A stretch of 64,000 nt of DNA from Lichenostomus cassidix (taxonomy: Eukaryota > Chordata > Aves > Passeriformes > Meliphagidae): NCBI GenBank assembly GCA_008360975.2, contig CM039184.1:47811797-47875796 (forward strand). Direction: 5' to 3'. The position numbers and the translations under genes were made by a program. A model generated the notes under the pieces. It ran no database searches. It was not told the origin of the DNA and worked only from the letters and a program-made list of their open reading frames with translations. The number at the start of each line of letters is the position of its first letter. The stretch's first letter is position 1. Below, piece after piece: positions 51,886 to 64,000 of the stretch.

Positions 51886-53444
51886 TGGTTTGGAACAAAA
51901 TTAGCACATGAAGGAAGAATTCAATTTCATTTCAAATGGAGAAATCATGTCATCAAGCAAAATTTCCAGCCTCTGAGTAAGGTAAAAGAACTCTTAAGGT
52001 TAGCAGCACTTACCTTCATCCAACAGGAGAAAGCTAGTTTAAAATTCTTAAAAACAATACTAGGTACATAATACATTAAATACTGAAACAACTACTCATT
52101 CTCTACAGTAATATGCAGACATGCATAGTAACCCAGAACTGGACGAAGCTTCATGCATCATCAAGTCCAGTCTGTTGCTACTCCACTTGTCCTATAATTT
52201 CTTACATGAACCAAGCAAGGACCAGCTTAAAAGCAGCTTGATTCTTTTGTTTGTAAGAAAAAAAAATCAGAAGAATGTGAAATAAGCTCAATTAGTACTT
52301 TTGAAATGCATAAAGGCAGTATATGAGGATCCCTTTGCAGTGCAAAAATCTTCTTTAACAACTATTTCCCTAATAAACGTGTAACACTCTGCAAAGAGAG
52401 GACAAGAAGAGGTTGTTTCATCATTAACTGCAGTGTATTAACATTTCCAAAATGGGAAAAAAAACCCTCAAAATATTACATTTCATCATTTATCTACTGC
52501 TGTAAGTACAAATACACCTCATCCATTCATCCATTCACAGTACATACACATTGATGCAACTGAACGTCTTACCTCTGCCTCAGAGTCTTATTAAAAATTT
52601 GAGATAATTAGAAATGTGAATAGAACCACTGGATGCTCAAACACATGTATGCTGAACTTGATGCTTGTTGATGTACCTGTAGTTTTCTAAGGCTTTAATA
52701 TTTCTCTATATTATACAGTAACACAACAGAAAATGCCAGTAGACATATGCAAATTCAGAAAGTCAACCTCAGATTTCCATCTGCCATTACAAAAGACTTT
52801 CCATTAAAGGTTTTGATTTAAACTTTATCACTGAAAGGATTCACAATTATTTTTGTTGTGCTTTAGTCAGAACCTAACTGAAGTTGCTATAGCAGAAAGT
52901 ATGTTGAAAGGGATTGTAATATGCAGTCATCTGTTTGGTCAGATTTTCTAGATTAAAAAAAATTAAATCCAAAAATATTAAATTACTAAGTTACAAATAT
53001 CATGTTCTACGCAAACACACATGAGCTGCACATATGAGGTCTTTCCCCAGATTGCCAGAAAAAAATTGCAAAGCAATATGGAAAGAGAAAAAGAAAAAAA
53101 AAAACAAAAACCCACCAAACAAAAAAAAAAACCAACCCAGAACATTTCTTTCATTACTTTCTTTATGTTTTCGCTACAGAAGCTTCAAACATAATTGGGA
53201 AGAACACACAATTCCACTGCAGCTGTGTTTTCCATTTTAAGCAAACCTAGATTAGACTGTCAAGTCATGTACAATGTTGCTATTTCAATAGTATTTTAAT
53301 GGAGAATAAATTATATATAATTTACAACTCGAAAACTTAAGTACTATTCAGAGGATACTGATGGCATGAAACCATGAATGGTGAACTGGGGTCTGTGAAA
53401 GCAACAGAGCACCCGGCAGGATTTCCAGACATCTTTTTATCACA

Positions 53445-53551
53445 GAGCTGGTGTGACTCTTGGAGTGTCCTCGTAGGGCCATGCGTTGGATTTGCTAATC
53501 CTGATCAGTCCCTTCCAATTCGGCACACCCTATGAGTCTGTGATTTTTTTG
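53445..53551 (+). mobile_element. CR1 LINE 3' tail
   Basis: Contains CTTGGAGTGTCC, GGGCCATGCGTTGGATTTG, CAGTCCCTTCCAATTCGGC and the terminal ATGAGTCTGTGATT, the standard CR1 3' end in + orientation. It is 5'-truncated. The homology may reach further left with lower similarity. Confidence 0.75.
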
Positions 53552-56500
53552 TGTTCTCATTATTTTTCTCCCCATTCTTCTTCCTTCTTTTTCTATTGTA
53601 TTTCTACTTTCATGAAAACTATAGCTGATATTACTTTAACCTCCTGCAGATAATCTAGTGTTGCACCTTTTATAATTTCTGATTTTCAGCTTAATTTTCC
53701 TGTGAAATATCTCAACTACCTGATGCATCATCTTAATCTAACATACTCCCACTTTTAACACTGGCAAAGGAACATGAGTAAATATTCATAGCAACACATA
53801 CAGCAAATGAAAATACCATAATCTGCACTTGTTCAAGGAAAGCAGTTTCCTCACACCAGGCAAAAGTCTGGACTCTTGTGACACTTCACTCACCTCACAA
53901 GCAAGTTTTCATGGTCAGACATACGGAAGCTGTGATAGAGATAAACTCAGAGTAACTTTAAGTAAGAACAAAGTCTTCTATGGCTCCTCAAAACACGATC
54001 CGCACTACTGCTTTTACAAAACCCCAGTTGTATGGTGGTAGCATGGTGTGGTAGAATAAAGCCCATCTGCTTGGCACTTGGGTTGAACAAAGGTCAGCTA
54101 TTAACTCTGCCACCACAAATAAGCCTAGCCTAGCCCACAAGAAGATGGTAACATAGGGTCACATTATTAAAAACACTGGTTCACAATTTTGCTTAGTAGT
54201 TGCAAAACAAATTATTATTTTCCTGACAAAAATTCCAAGTAACTAAGCAGTAACAACAACTCATTTTCAGTTCAGCAGTGGCACTTACATAGGGAGCAGG
54301 ATGTAATCACAGTTGCAAACTAACCTATTTTAAAATTACAAGGACAGGACTTGCCAAAACACACGTGTACAACTTTGTCTATTAACACCTGCACTGAAAA
54401 TATGGCAGTAAACTGGCCACATAGGTAGATTTTTGCCACAGGACTTACCTATGCCAGATATAAAGCAGAATAGTTCCAATGAATTAAAGACAGGGATCAG
54501 CTTTTTTTGGTTTTGATATAAACCTTAATCTTCCTGCTTCTCTAGAAAAAGTAAATGGGGTGCTGCAGTATCTCACTGCATCCTGGACTATTCTACATAC
54601 ATACACAAAAAAACCAACACCCAACATGCACCTTGAACATTTAACACAAAGTTGTTGGTCAGTAACTCAAACTCACTCTAAGATTTGATCTTAACTAACT
54701 GCTGTTTTGCAACACACACAGGTAATATTTAAAATCCTGGAAAATTTACACAATTTGATTTCAAGAACATCAACAAAACAATAGGTATCAATACAGAAAA
54801 CTATTTAATTTGTTTCAAAATAAATATTTGACATACAAAGCACATACAGTGAAAAAGGGTCACAATAAATTACAAACAGAGATACTTGCTCATTCACTGA
54901 GAGAAGCCCTTGATATTTCCAATTTCATTCCATCAAATTTATCATTCTTGCTGATTTAAGCACAGCACTGAACAAATATGGATCCCAGTGCTTTCTTTCA
55001 CAGGTACTGGTATGGATAATTTACTGCAGTGATCCAATTTGAAAATCAGTAGGGACCAGTAAATCGCTGCATAAAAGAAAGAGCGAATGAGGTGCTTTTT
55101 CCTTAGTGTCAGCAGACTGCGATTATTATGTTTATTAGATTTTCTTGAAAGGGCTTCACATTTTCTCAAATATGCAGGAGAACTATATTTCCCCTCTGAG
55201 CCCTTATATTAGCATTTTGTGCCTCAGTCCTTGAATACAAGTAAAAGATGAATTTTTCAATTAATTTTAAAAGTTTATACCATCTGGATGGCACAGAACT
55301 AAGCAATGAAAACTCCCTTACCTGCACAACATCTGCCATTATCACAAAACTAGCTTCTGCAGAGAAGCTAATAAGTAATGCTGAGATTTTATGAAAAAGG
55401 TTTTTGAATCCACATTTAAGATTAAGTTCTATTACATTATCCATACTGATATCTTTCCATCTTTGAAATAAAGGATTGCTTACGGTTCTGTCCTTAAAAG
55501 GTGATTTAAAACACCATGGCCTGACTGTTCCAGTGACTTTAAGAAAATTACAACACAATGGAAGTTACAATACAGAGTAACCAATTTCAGTGTATATCTA
55601 GTTTAACCACAAATAGGTGTACTACAGCAATGAAAAATTATAGACAATTAAAAAACAGATTAGCATACCCTACTACCATCTAGCACATTAAGTGCTTATT
55701 CTGTTGCATTATTTTTTGTCAGAGATGATGATACAAGGGCCACACCTAGCATTGCATGTGAAAATCAATTTTTGACACCATTTCAAAAGAGCATACTGTT
55801 CAAGCTCAATGGTTTTCTCTACCCTTAATATGAGCACTGTAAAGTACAGTGCTTTTGAAAGTATTTAAGCCCATGGTTAGTATAATTTTAGGAGCAGGAC
55901 TAACAAGTCATATGTGGAGTAGAAACAAATCAGAGTTTCCTCTGGGCACTTCTTCAACTCCCTTTTGTCTGTTTCCTGCTCTGCCAGAATTCTTATATCC
56001 ACTCAGGCAAGTGCTCTTTCCTTCCATGTCTCCATTCCTCTCTGTAAAATGGGTAAGAACTATACTTCCTTAATAAACACGAGATCTGTACAGCAAATGT
56101 TGCAATATAGGTGCCTAACAATAAAATGGTCCAACACAGACTGTACAAAATAACTGGCTATGTTATTTGTTTGGACAGTACAGTCACATACATAGTTAGC
56201 AGCTCAAAAACTGTTGGAAGAAATAGTGGTTCATAATTATGGTAGTTTTTATTTAAATCCTTAAAACATTTAACAGATATTGCTCCACTTAAAACACCCA
56301 TCAAAGAAGGGAGCAAAACGTAAAACTGACAGCACAGAAATTACAATAAATGTATAAAATTAAATAAAAGGCAATAAGGGAGAGGGTGGATGTATTGGTG
56401 AGTTACTTTGTGTAAGAAATCCCAACTGGCATTAGCTACTCCAACAGACCCAATGGCTCCTGACACTTAATCTACAGATGAAAACAGACAAGCGTTACAC

Positions 56501-57980
56501 TGGAGCATCACTTCTACAGAAAGCTTGTAAAAGCAAAGAGTCGGTCTACCCACAGAATCTATGCAACAGCACTTAAGTTATAAAAGCTAAGATGACAAAA
56601 AGCCATGAGCAGTGTGATATATACCAGTGGAAACAGTTATCACGTTAGGTAAGTAACCTTTCAGTAATACAAAAACTCTTCTGCTTCAGTTTGGGGTTCG
56701 CAGGCACTTTATGGTCAATTGCAAAATTTCTCAACAGAGACTTCTGTCACAGCCTCTGCATCACAGCTAACTGTTGACAGTATAGCAGCATGAACATACA
56801 GCTCTCTTCACCAAAAAAAACCTCAAGCTATCAGGATACAACCAGCATTTTATGTTTAATTTAATCACTAGAATAGAAACAAGTCACAAACTGTGATGAG
56901 GAAGCAGGCTCAAGAACAGAATGTTTTCACCAGCATTGAGGAAACCCAAGTGTTATCACCTAGGCAGCTGAAAGGCTACTGTAGAAATCAAAGTTGATGC
57001 AGAGCACAGGTCAGTTACCCGATTTATGTGGCCTGAATATTATTCTTACAACATTGTTTCATGTTTTCTTGGCATGTCAGAGAAGTAAGTTTTACCAGGC
57101 CACAAGCTGCTCATTTATCAAGCAACTCTTTGCAAAGCCAAGAATATACTACTGGCCAAATCAAATCAAATCCCATTTATGAAATTTGCTCCTCTTGGTT
57201 CATTTTTAAGACTTAATAGAAAAAGATAAGAAATTCAGTATCCACATATAAGTCAGAACTTCATAGCATTGCCTTCCAACTCTTTACTCACTGCATTGTC
57301 ATTCACTTACTCCTTTTACTCCTTCTCATGCATTCATTGAGTTGGATCTGTACTTAGCATCCTTCAGTTACAGTTGCAATACACTGGATCCAGTTTAGAC
57401 TCATCTCTAATTTAGTAACATTATACAATTAAGAACAGTAGAATGCATCTGTAACAGCAGTCAGACCACAAAAATTTGCTCAGAAGTAACATGTTATTTT
57501 GCTTACAGTAATTACAGATTTGCCTTCCACTCCCAGTATGGGGGATCAACTTAAATGACCAAATTAATTTTTAAATCAGTGGTACAAACAGCTGAAGAGA
57601 GTCTGATGTCACCATTCAAAAAACATGTCATGCAACATGACAGAGGGTCTGGAATCATGCGAAGGAACTGAAACAGTAATAAGTAGGTATGGATTTATTT
57701 TTCTCTGATTAGAAACCATTGTTGAAGTGCTTATTCTTGGGTTAGACTTTGAAAGAAAGGGTCATAAATTTTTGCACTTTAGAAGGCAAAAATTTCTTAT
57801 AAAATATCTCAGAAATGCACAAGACATTATGTCCCAATTCAGAAGCAGCAGTGGGAATATAAGAACATGCACACATACACACAGGACAGCATTCTGCTCA
57901 ACTTCCAGGTTCAAGCATCAGTAACCTGTGTTAGAGAGAAAACAAGCCTGAAGAGCCTAGCGAGTTACATTTAACACTCC

Positions 57981-57986
57981 TTTATT
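57981..57986 (-). terminator. TMEM33: Candidate polyadenylation signal, TMEM33
   Basis: On the - strand CTGCAATAAAGGAGTG, followed by a T/G-rich stretch (GGCTTGTTTTCTC) about 35 nt on. It gives a 3' UTR of about 1.7 kb. Further AATAAA hexamers downstream (for example near 56247 and 55131) leave longer forms possible. Confidence 0.35.
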
Positions 57987-59406
57987 GCAGTAGAAATCTT
58001 AGTTTTTATAAAATCCTCAGATTACAGGATATACATATAATCAATCTCATTGCAAGTCTTTAGCAGCTGTAGAGCATTAACTGCATGCAGTTGCTTCTGC
58101 AATGTGCAAGTATTCTATAAATAACTAATCATGTTCAGAGAGCAAGACAAGTAGTCAGTATCATATTCAATTACCAACTGGTTCATAAGTCCAAGAGGTT
58201 GAGCAAAACAATGAAATAAGTTTATAAATACATGGCTCTGATCTAAAAACTAATACAACTGGAAAGTTTGAATGATATCCACACCACAAACAAGATAACT
58301 CAATAGTTACAGGAAAATACTTTGCTTCAAAACTGTTTTTTAAAGAATTTCACATAAAGTTTCTCTGACCATGGAAGAATAGCTAAGTTCAGTGCTATAG
58401 AAGGTTACAAAAGGCCAGCAAAAGCCAACTTTATGCAATTAGAATACAACCACTAAATACAGAAGATTCAGCAAATATTTTGCCTTGAATGTCTGGAAAG
58501 AAATTGAGAAATTGTGATCAGACAGACAGTATTATTTTTCCATGACCTACCCTTCAGCTGCTGGGTGAATGCATAATCAATGTAATTAATTTATGCATTT
58601 AATTTAATATTCACTTCTGCAGTCATGATACTGGCTTCAGATCAGTCATCAGATGGATTTATGCCAAGAAATCCTACACCCATTTGTTTCAGAAGCTGCC
58701 TAAACAGGTGCAATTCTTTATGTAAATTTCCCATCACAATGAGAGTCTCAGAAACTGGAATAACAATTTATATAGAGCTAGCTACAGATTAATTTTCTAG
58801 AAAGCTAACATGCTTGTATTACTGCCGTCTCACATTTGTGTGGACACATGAACAAATCTGCAATGACTCTGCAATAGTTACTTCATTTCCATTGATTAGT
58901 TAATTTGAGAGATGGTTAGAAGTTTAAGCATTGCATCTTTGCCTGAAAATCCTACAGGTCAGCAGTTTGGCTTGGTAAAACAACTCGTTATGAAAAGAAA
59001 ACTGCACAGAGTTTTCTGTGATCAGTCTTGTTATTTCTTCCAACAGTGTAATATAAGAGTGTGTCACCAGGTAGAAACTTGGGAAAGTTCTTTTTAGGTA
59101 TTAGTAATAAAAATAGCCTCTCCTTCAGAAAAAAGTGTTATCTATGTCAGCTTGATAGATTTTAATCCCTTGTGTTAACTTCAAAGTGAGCTGAATTTCT
59201 ACACTGAGTATAGTAAATTGGACAAAATAGTTCTGCAGATACATTTAGTAAGCAGAAGAATACTGTCCAAAGTGTACTGCATAGGTATGTGTATCAACTG
59301 CTATCCACTGGAGACATCCTAAAGTAACTATAGTTCCAACTAACATATAACCTAGTGAGCACAGATCTCTTATAGTAAGTTTCAATCAATCTCAAACAAT
59401 CCTTGA

Positions 59407-59437
<31 letters not shown>

Positions 59438-59690
59438 GCAAACTTGTATGACTGGGCATGTTTTAGGTAGGACGTAACCACTTTTTTTCATCAATTAACA
59501 ATACAGCACAGTAATTTTAAGTTTCTATTATTTGTTTTTGATATGCTAAATTTCATATTATGTCCAAGAAAAGCATATATGTATTTTTATACAGCCTGGA
59601 GTGAGATCAGTGTAAAACCAGGAATTTCCAATCATCAACAGAAGTGCCAGCTGCTCACAATGTTCACAAAACATGAGTGCCTGAATTTGG
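57987..59690 (-). other. TMEM33: Probable TMEM33 3' UTR
   Basis: Non-coding sequence between the TMEM33 stop and the poly(A) candidate at 57981. It contains a short (AAAAC)n microsatellite at 59411-59437 and no coding signal. Confidence 0.4.
59411..59437. repeat. (AAAAC)n microsatellite
   Basis: Five consecutive AAAAC units in otherwise AT-rich DNA, probably within the TMEM33 3' UTR. Confidence 0.9.
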
Positions 59691-59820
59691 CTATGCAACA
59701 GTTGGTGCCAATCTGCTTATAAAGGAAATGCTGCTGAGGCATAGTCTTCTTACAAAAACAGGGCACGAGGGCTTCATTATTAAGTGTTCAACAACAATCC
59801 TGAGCTCAGTGAAGAGAGTC
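59691..59820 (-). CDS. TMEM33: TMEM33 terminal coding exon
   Basis: Acceptor GATTTTTCAG|; the first G completes CG|G (Arg). It then encodes TLFTELRIVVEHLIMKPSCP, VFVRRLCLSSISFISRLAPT and VA with stop TAG at 59693-59691. The intron towards the previous exon (59821-61129) has no recognisable feature. Confidence 0.94.
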
Positions 59821-62800
59821 CTGAAAAATCAGATTTAAAGAGAGTTTTAAAATCCTACAGCATTTATTAGAAGTATTATCTAGATGTATCTTTTTCAATC
59901 ACTTCTTTTCTCAACATCACACACACAATTTAAGTTAAATTCTTTAGACCAACTCAGTGCTTCAGTATCTTCCAAAAGCTTCAGAATTCTTGACTTTTAA
60001 ACATGAACTTTTTAACTAACTCTATATCCATCCTCAGCTGGAAGCTACTGAACTAGAGACAGAAAAACTCCACCTTCAAGCAAAAAAAAAAAAGACTAGA
60101 AAGACTGTAAAAGCACTATAAAAAAGGAAGAATAATGCTTTATCACAAATAGTGTAAGGAGTTGGGAGGCAATTGTGTGTTTATGCTACTTCTTGCCAAT
60201 ATGCAAGAACCCTGCACTGCAGAAGCAACTATTAGAAGACAGACATGAAAAGTAAAACCCACATCACCAGTCTCCCATAAAACTACAAAAATGTCAGCAG
60301 AACATTTTGAATAAACTAGTTCTATTGAAAGCCAGTTTTGGTATTGCACAGTTTAAATTACGTTTAGATACCAAAGTGATAAAGCAACTTCATAGGTGTT
60401 GTTGGTGCTAAAAATCATTATATGTAGTAAGATGGAACAACTGATTTCTTACAAAAATAGGGAAGAGGAGGCAATTAAGTTTAAGATTCTCAGAACTGTT
60501 TTTGCATATTATGGCAGCCAAAGCCACTTTCTTGGCACTTTAGCAATGGAATGGTCGTAAGAAAACTTCCAAGAAAACACTTACCTGAGGAAATGCTCAT
60601 AGAAATATTTGTGACTTCAAAGTCTAAAGCAATAATATTGGCTTGACCAACTTTCAAAATTAATAAGGTTCTATTTCAAATACAACTAGCCTTATTTATG
60701 AATTTAACTAAAGAAGGTAATGAACATGTTTAAGATCATCCACAGGATTTTTTTTCTGTCAATATTACGCAAGTTTTTAAATGCCTATTCATACATGGGC
60801 TTAGCCTCAGAAGTACCTAGAATCTAAACATAAGGGTATCTTTCTGATAAGAAAGACTTTCTTCTCCCAAAGTGTAGTTTTAGTTACACAAGCATGTTCT
60901 GAAAGTTCCCATTCAAGAATGGTGGTACATTTATGATCAATTATACAAAATAAATCTAACCTTTGACCAACCAGGGTTTTATTTAGCATCCAGGTGTATT
61001 TCACATTCTGTAACTGCCATTTAAAAATGTAGTATTATGAGTTCTGCATTCATTTTAGAATGAAAAGTTTCGGAATGCCTAAGTACTATGCAGTAAAACA
61101 CTAACTTCCCCAATCAATTTAGAACTTACCGACAATACGGATTTCGCCGAGAAGAGTAGCGTAATGTAAGAAACCTATAGTAAATGAATGGCTGGAGCAG
61201 ACTCCCTTGTCCACTGAAAGAGAATAGTTCAGTAGAGCTTACTAGTGACAAAAAAACCCAAACTAAACACCAAAATCAGGAATTTTTCTAAGAAAAGCAG
61301 GCAAACTATCTGGGCTCAAAAAAACCCTAGATTTGGGTCACACTGGTTCAGAAAATTTAGATCTGACAAGAAAAAGTATATAACCATACACTCATAAATG
61401 AAGAAACTTACATTATAGAATAAAACCGCTCAGTGAAGCAGTTAAAGAAGTGCTGTTCTTGTATTGATTTAATATTTATGAAGTGTTTTTATATGCCTCA
61501 TTTCTGGTGGTGTGCAAAGAACCACTGGAGTGATGGTGGATATGTGTTCCATAGCAAGAAAACGCTTGTTGATCAAGCACAGAAACTGGTTGACATAAGT
61601 AGTCCAGTTAACAGTGATCCTTTTCAATATAATTGCAGCACTTTGAATACCTGGACCATATTTCTAGTATCTTTTGCAAAGCTTCTCAGAATGTGCTGCA
61701 GACAATTACATATGTATAATGAGACTTTAATGCCAAGCTAATACCCAGTGATTTCAATTACATTGAAATTAGGTTTTGGTATTTCAGAAAACTGCTGTTT
61801 CACATGACTGTGTTGTGAAATAGTGAAAACGTAGCACACAAACCATATACAGCAAAGCATAGAAGTGCCGTAAGTTTTAGTGACTGAAGCCACTTTAAAT
61901 AACACACTATTTAAAAATTCTGTTTGAATTTAAACACAATGGTTCCAGTAAGTAGAACTCCTTCAAATATTAGCAGCATCTTTGCCCAGAAGAAAAAATA
62001 TAAAGTGAGCTAGAAGAAATCTTGAAACCTGTACAGTATTTACAAACAATATGCTGCAACACTTAAAAAACAAAATCTCACAATAGCTGTTTTTAATCAT
62101 CAAGTTATTTTAAAATTTGGCATATGATCTTTTACAAGCTTCAGTATCTACTAGATGACATATCAAGTAGCTTCATTTCACATACTACATTCTCCACAGA
62201 GAGGCAAGCAGGAAAAAAATAGCTATACTTAAGTTCAAAGCACTTGAAAAGTTCAGATACTGGACAGAGTGTATCTGTCAGCTGCTAAGTGGTCTCAAAT
62301 GAAATGGAATCCTTGAGAGCTGGGGCATTGAAATGTTCAGCTGATCTATCAAAAGATAAAGACAAATTATGCATCCTATGCAGTTCCAAGAAGATAAAGC
62401 CTCCCTTCTACTGCTGATGAGACCAACCAACACAAATGCTCTCCCTATGCTATGACTTGTATAGAACAAAGGCTGTATTCCCCCTCCAAATATTAAAAGG
62501 CAATGACCCAAACTTCAGTGACTGGCAGGCCATCATGCCTATACAACTTCAGCAGGATTCCAACATGTTCAAGATCCCTAAAATTAATTCAACAGGCTGC
62601 ACAGCCAGCAAACCCAAATAGAATTTAAAAAATCCAAAAGGGTCACTGCTCAGAAGTAACATAGGAGAGACTGCAACCTACTCCTTCTTGTATACTTTTT
62701 GCATAATGAAACTTCATGCCACTTAAATTTCAGGAATCTAATTGTCAAAAATAAGAGCTCCCTTTCAGTGAAGCTGAAGATCTTAATATTCTACTAAACT

Positions 62801-63245
62801 TACTGAACTATGTACTGATAGAAATATAGGCGAATTCAAGTTTCAAGCCTGAAAAGCTTTCATGTGACTCATCACCCACATTATGAAAGGGAAGGTTTTT
62901 TTGGTGCTCAGTTACATCATAGTGAGTGTTTTTGATGTCAGGATGCACCAACTTAAGAAGCCTAGGAATCAATTAAATTTTACTTTAAGTTCAAGCCTTG
63001 ATCAGCCAGAACCATACAAATGGAGTACTATGATCCATAGAGAACTCATTTGCAAAAAGTAGTCTTGTGTAGCAAGTTTCTAATTATTTAAATATTTATC
63101 ATAATTCTTACCTGAAGAGCATAAAAACTGTAGCTGGCATCAGGAAAATTTCATTGCAAGCAATGAATTTTAGAATATTCTGTTGATTAGCATTCAGTTT
63201 CTCTAAGAGATTTCTCAAAAAGGGCAAACTATTTGAACTTCGTGC
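59691..63245 (-). CDS. TMEM33: TMEM33, C-terminal coding part (last three exons, 5' end outside window)
   Basis: Coding segments in transcript order are 63245-63112 (134 nt), 61213-61130 (84 nt) and 59820-59691 (130 nt). They join in frame to give the last 115 residues of TMEM33, a protein of about 247 residues. TMEM33 is a multi-pass ER membrane protein linked to control of reticulon-shaped tubules and the PERK/IRE1 stress response. Recognisable blocks are SSNSLPFLRNLLEKLNANQQ, NILKFIACNEIFLMPATVFM (membrane segment), GQGSLLQPFIYYRFLTLRYS and the C-terminal ISRLAPTVA. Earlier exons with the start codon lie to the right of the window. It has the same orientation as SLC30A9, about 11.7 kb upstream of it, as in mammals. 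No truncation or frameshift is visible. Confidence 0.94.
61130..61213 (-). CDS. TMEM33: TMEM33 penultimate exon
   Basis: Encodes GQGSLLQPFIYYRFLTLRYS and SRRNPYC plus the split Arg codon. Acceptor TCTCTTTCAG|, consensus donor |GTAAGT. The intron towards the preceding exon (61214-63111) is AT-rich without a recognised repeat. Confidence 0.95.
63112..63245 (-). CDS. TMEM33: TMEM33 exon (third from the end)
   Basis: Encodes ARSSNSLPFLRNLLEKLNAN, QQNILKFIACNEIFLMPATV and FMLF plus two bases of Ser. It includes one hydrophobic membrane segment. Donor |GTAAGA. The acceptor is TTCTTTAAAG|, with the frame starting at GCA CGA AGT. Confidence 0.93.
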
Positions 63246-64000
63246 CTTTAAAGAAAACATTATTTACAGAAAACATACAAGTTACACCTATCTTCATAAG
63301 CACACAGAAAACAAAATACAAACAATTGTCATTTACCACCCATTTCAGTATTTTAAGACTTTACCAGTATTCAGATTAGTATCCTAAGGAAAACTACTGC
63401 AGACTTGGAACTCCATAATTTACAGAGCTCAATTAAAAGCATCAGGTGTCGCAATTCCCTCATCCACCCATTTTAGGTTCAACTGCACAGAGATGGCCAC
63501 AGGCCTTGTTCAGTCCACTAAGAGGAAGTGCCCATGGCAGCAAGACAGTCCAGTTAGGAACACCAAAGCCTGGAGTTATATTAAGATGCACAAGGCAGTG
63601 CATTGAGGAGCAAGTCCAACTGGCAAATATTCTGCTTGCTAGTTTCACCCTGTAGTTAGTTACTTTACTACTGAAATAGAACAGTAAAATTCACAGGCTG
63701 TGGTTTAGCTTGAAAAAGACACATCTTAAGTTTCAACTTAACTGTTCCACAGCTTTTGCTTCCTTCAAAGAAAAGCATTAAGAAAAATGATTAGCGTCAA
63801 CTCCAACATGTCATTGAGTCATTATAAAGGGGGAAAAAATAAAAAAGAACCACAGAACCCAACCAACCCAAAAAAGTCTTCTCAAATTCTCTGCGCTAAA
63901 ATTCCATACTACAGTTTCACTCTAATTCCGCTACAGCAGCCAAAGAAAACCAAATCACAGCTCCAACTTAAAACCTGTTTATAAACCCCAAGAATACCAA
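63246..64000 (-). other. TMEM33: TMEM33 intron (partial)
   Basis: Non-coding DNA from the acceptor at 63246 to the window edge. I see no exon, repeat or RNA gene. The next TMEM33 exon must be beyond the right edge. Confidence 0.6.

Larger units (their letters stand above)
48796..57980. other. Intergenic region between SLC30A9 promoter and TMEM33 3' end
   Basis: About 9 kb of AT-rich DNA without a recognisable gene. It contains a CR1 tail (53445-53551), a CTCF-like motif (51872-51885), an A/C-rich low-complexity run (about 53080-53140) and possibly a CR1 relic near 52130-52180. The longest open frame (- strand 55166-55558, 130 codons) matches no family I know and has no splice context. Confidence 0.55.

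Noticed and set aside
52130..52180. CR1 relic (ATCATCAAGTCCAGTC-like block)
   Set aside because: Only a short resemblance to CR1 is visible and no 3' terminus is present, so it is too weak to annotate.
55166..55558. 130-codon - strand open frame as a gene
   Set aside because: No recognisable domain, AT-rich codon use and no splice or promoter context, between TMEM33 and SLC30A9. This length is possible by chance in 64 kb read in six frames.

Overview
This is vertebrate nuclear DNA from a bird, most likely a passerine. Three things point that way: CR1 retrotransposon fragments with typical avian 3' ends, two copies of a tRNA-Ile/CR1 composite SINE of the TguSINE1 type described in passerines, and a solo retroviral LTR of a type common in songbird genomes. 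Coding sequence is a small fraction of the window. It is split into short exons with GT..AG introns in AT-rich DNA, plus one CpG-island promoter. No bacterial-style operon, CRISPR array or phage is present.

Layout, left to right. The last two coding exons of BEND4 (BEN-domain protein) lie on the + strand (813-1053 and 4265-4482), followed by a probable 3' UTR to about 8.0 kb. A convergent intergenic zone with a SINE fragment follows (about 8-15 kb). The complete 18-exon SLC30A9 gene (ZnT9) lies on the - strand from the start codon at 47971 to the stop at 19757. Its exons sum to 1710 nt (569 codons plus stop) and every splice phase closes. A CR1 and a SINE sit in the intron between exons 16 and 17, and a full solo LTR sits antisense in the intron between exons 3 and 4. 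A CpG island (about 47.5-48.3 kb) covers exon 1 and the promoter, with a CR1 directly behind it. A gene-poor stretch (48.8-58 kb) has one CR1 tail and a CTCF-like motif. The last three coding exons of TMEM33 lie on the - strand (59691-63245); its 5' part is beyond the right edge.

The order BEND4, SLC30A9, TMEM33, with BEND4 convergent to the other two, matches human 4p13 as I recall it, so this is conserved tetrapod synteny rather than an accessory region. The three genes do not form a pathway. BEND4 is a chromatin/DNA-binding type protein, SLC30A9 a mitochondrial zinc transporter with an XPA-like domain, and TMEM33 an ER membrane protein.

I found no convincing undescribed gene system. The points most worth a second look are: the solo LTR with an exact 5-bp target duplication and a 45-50 bp internal repeat array; the XPA-like module fused to the transporter; unusual splice-site arrangements at SLC30A9 exons 3, 5 and 14 and at the BEND4 donor; and the paired tRNA-Ile/CR1 SINEs. 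Exon calls come from hand translation compared with remembered family sequences; no database search was run.
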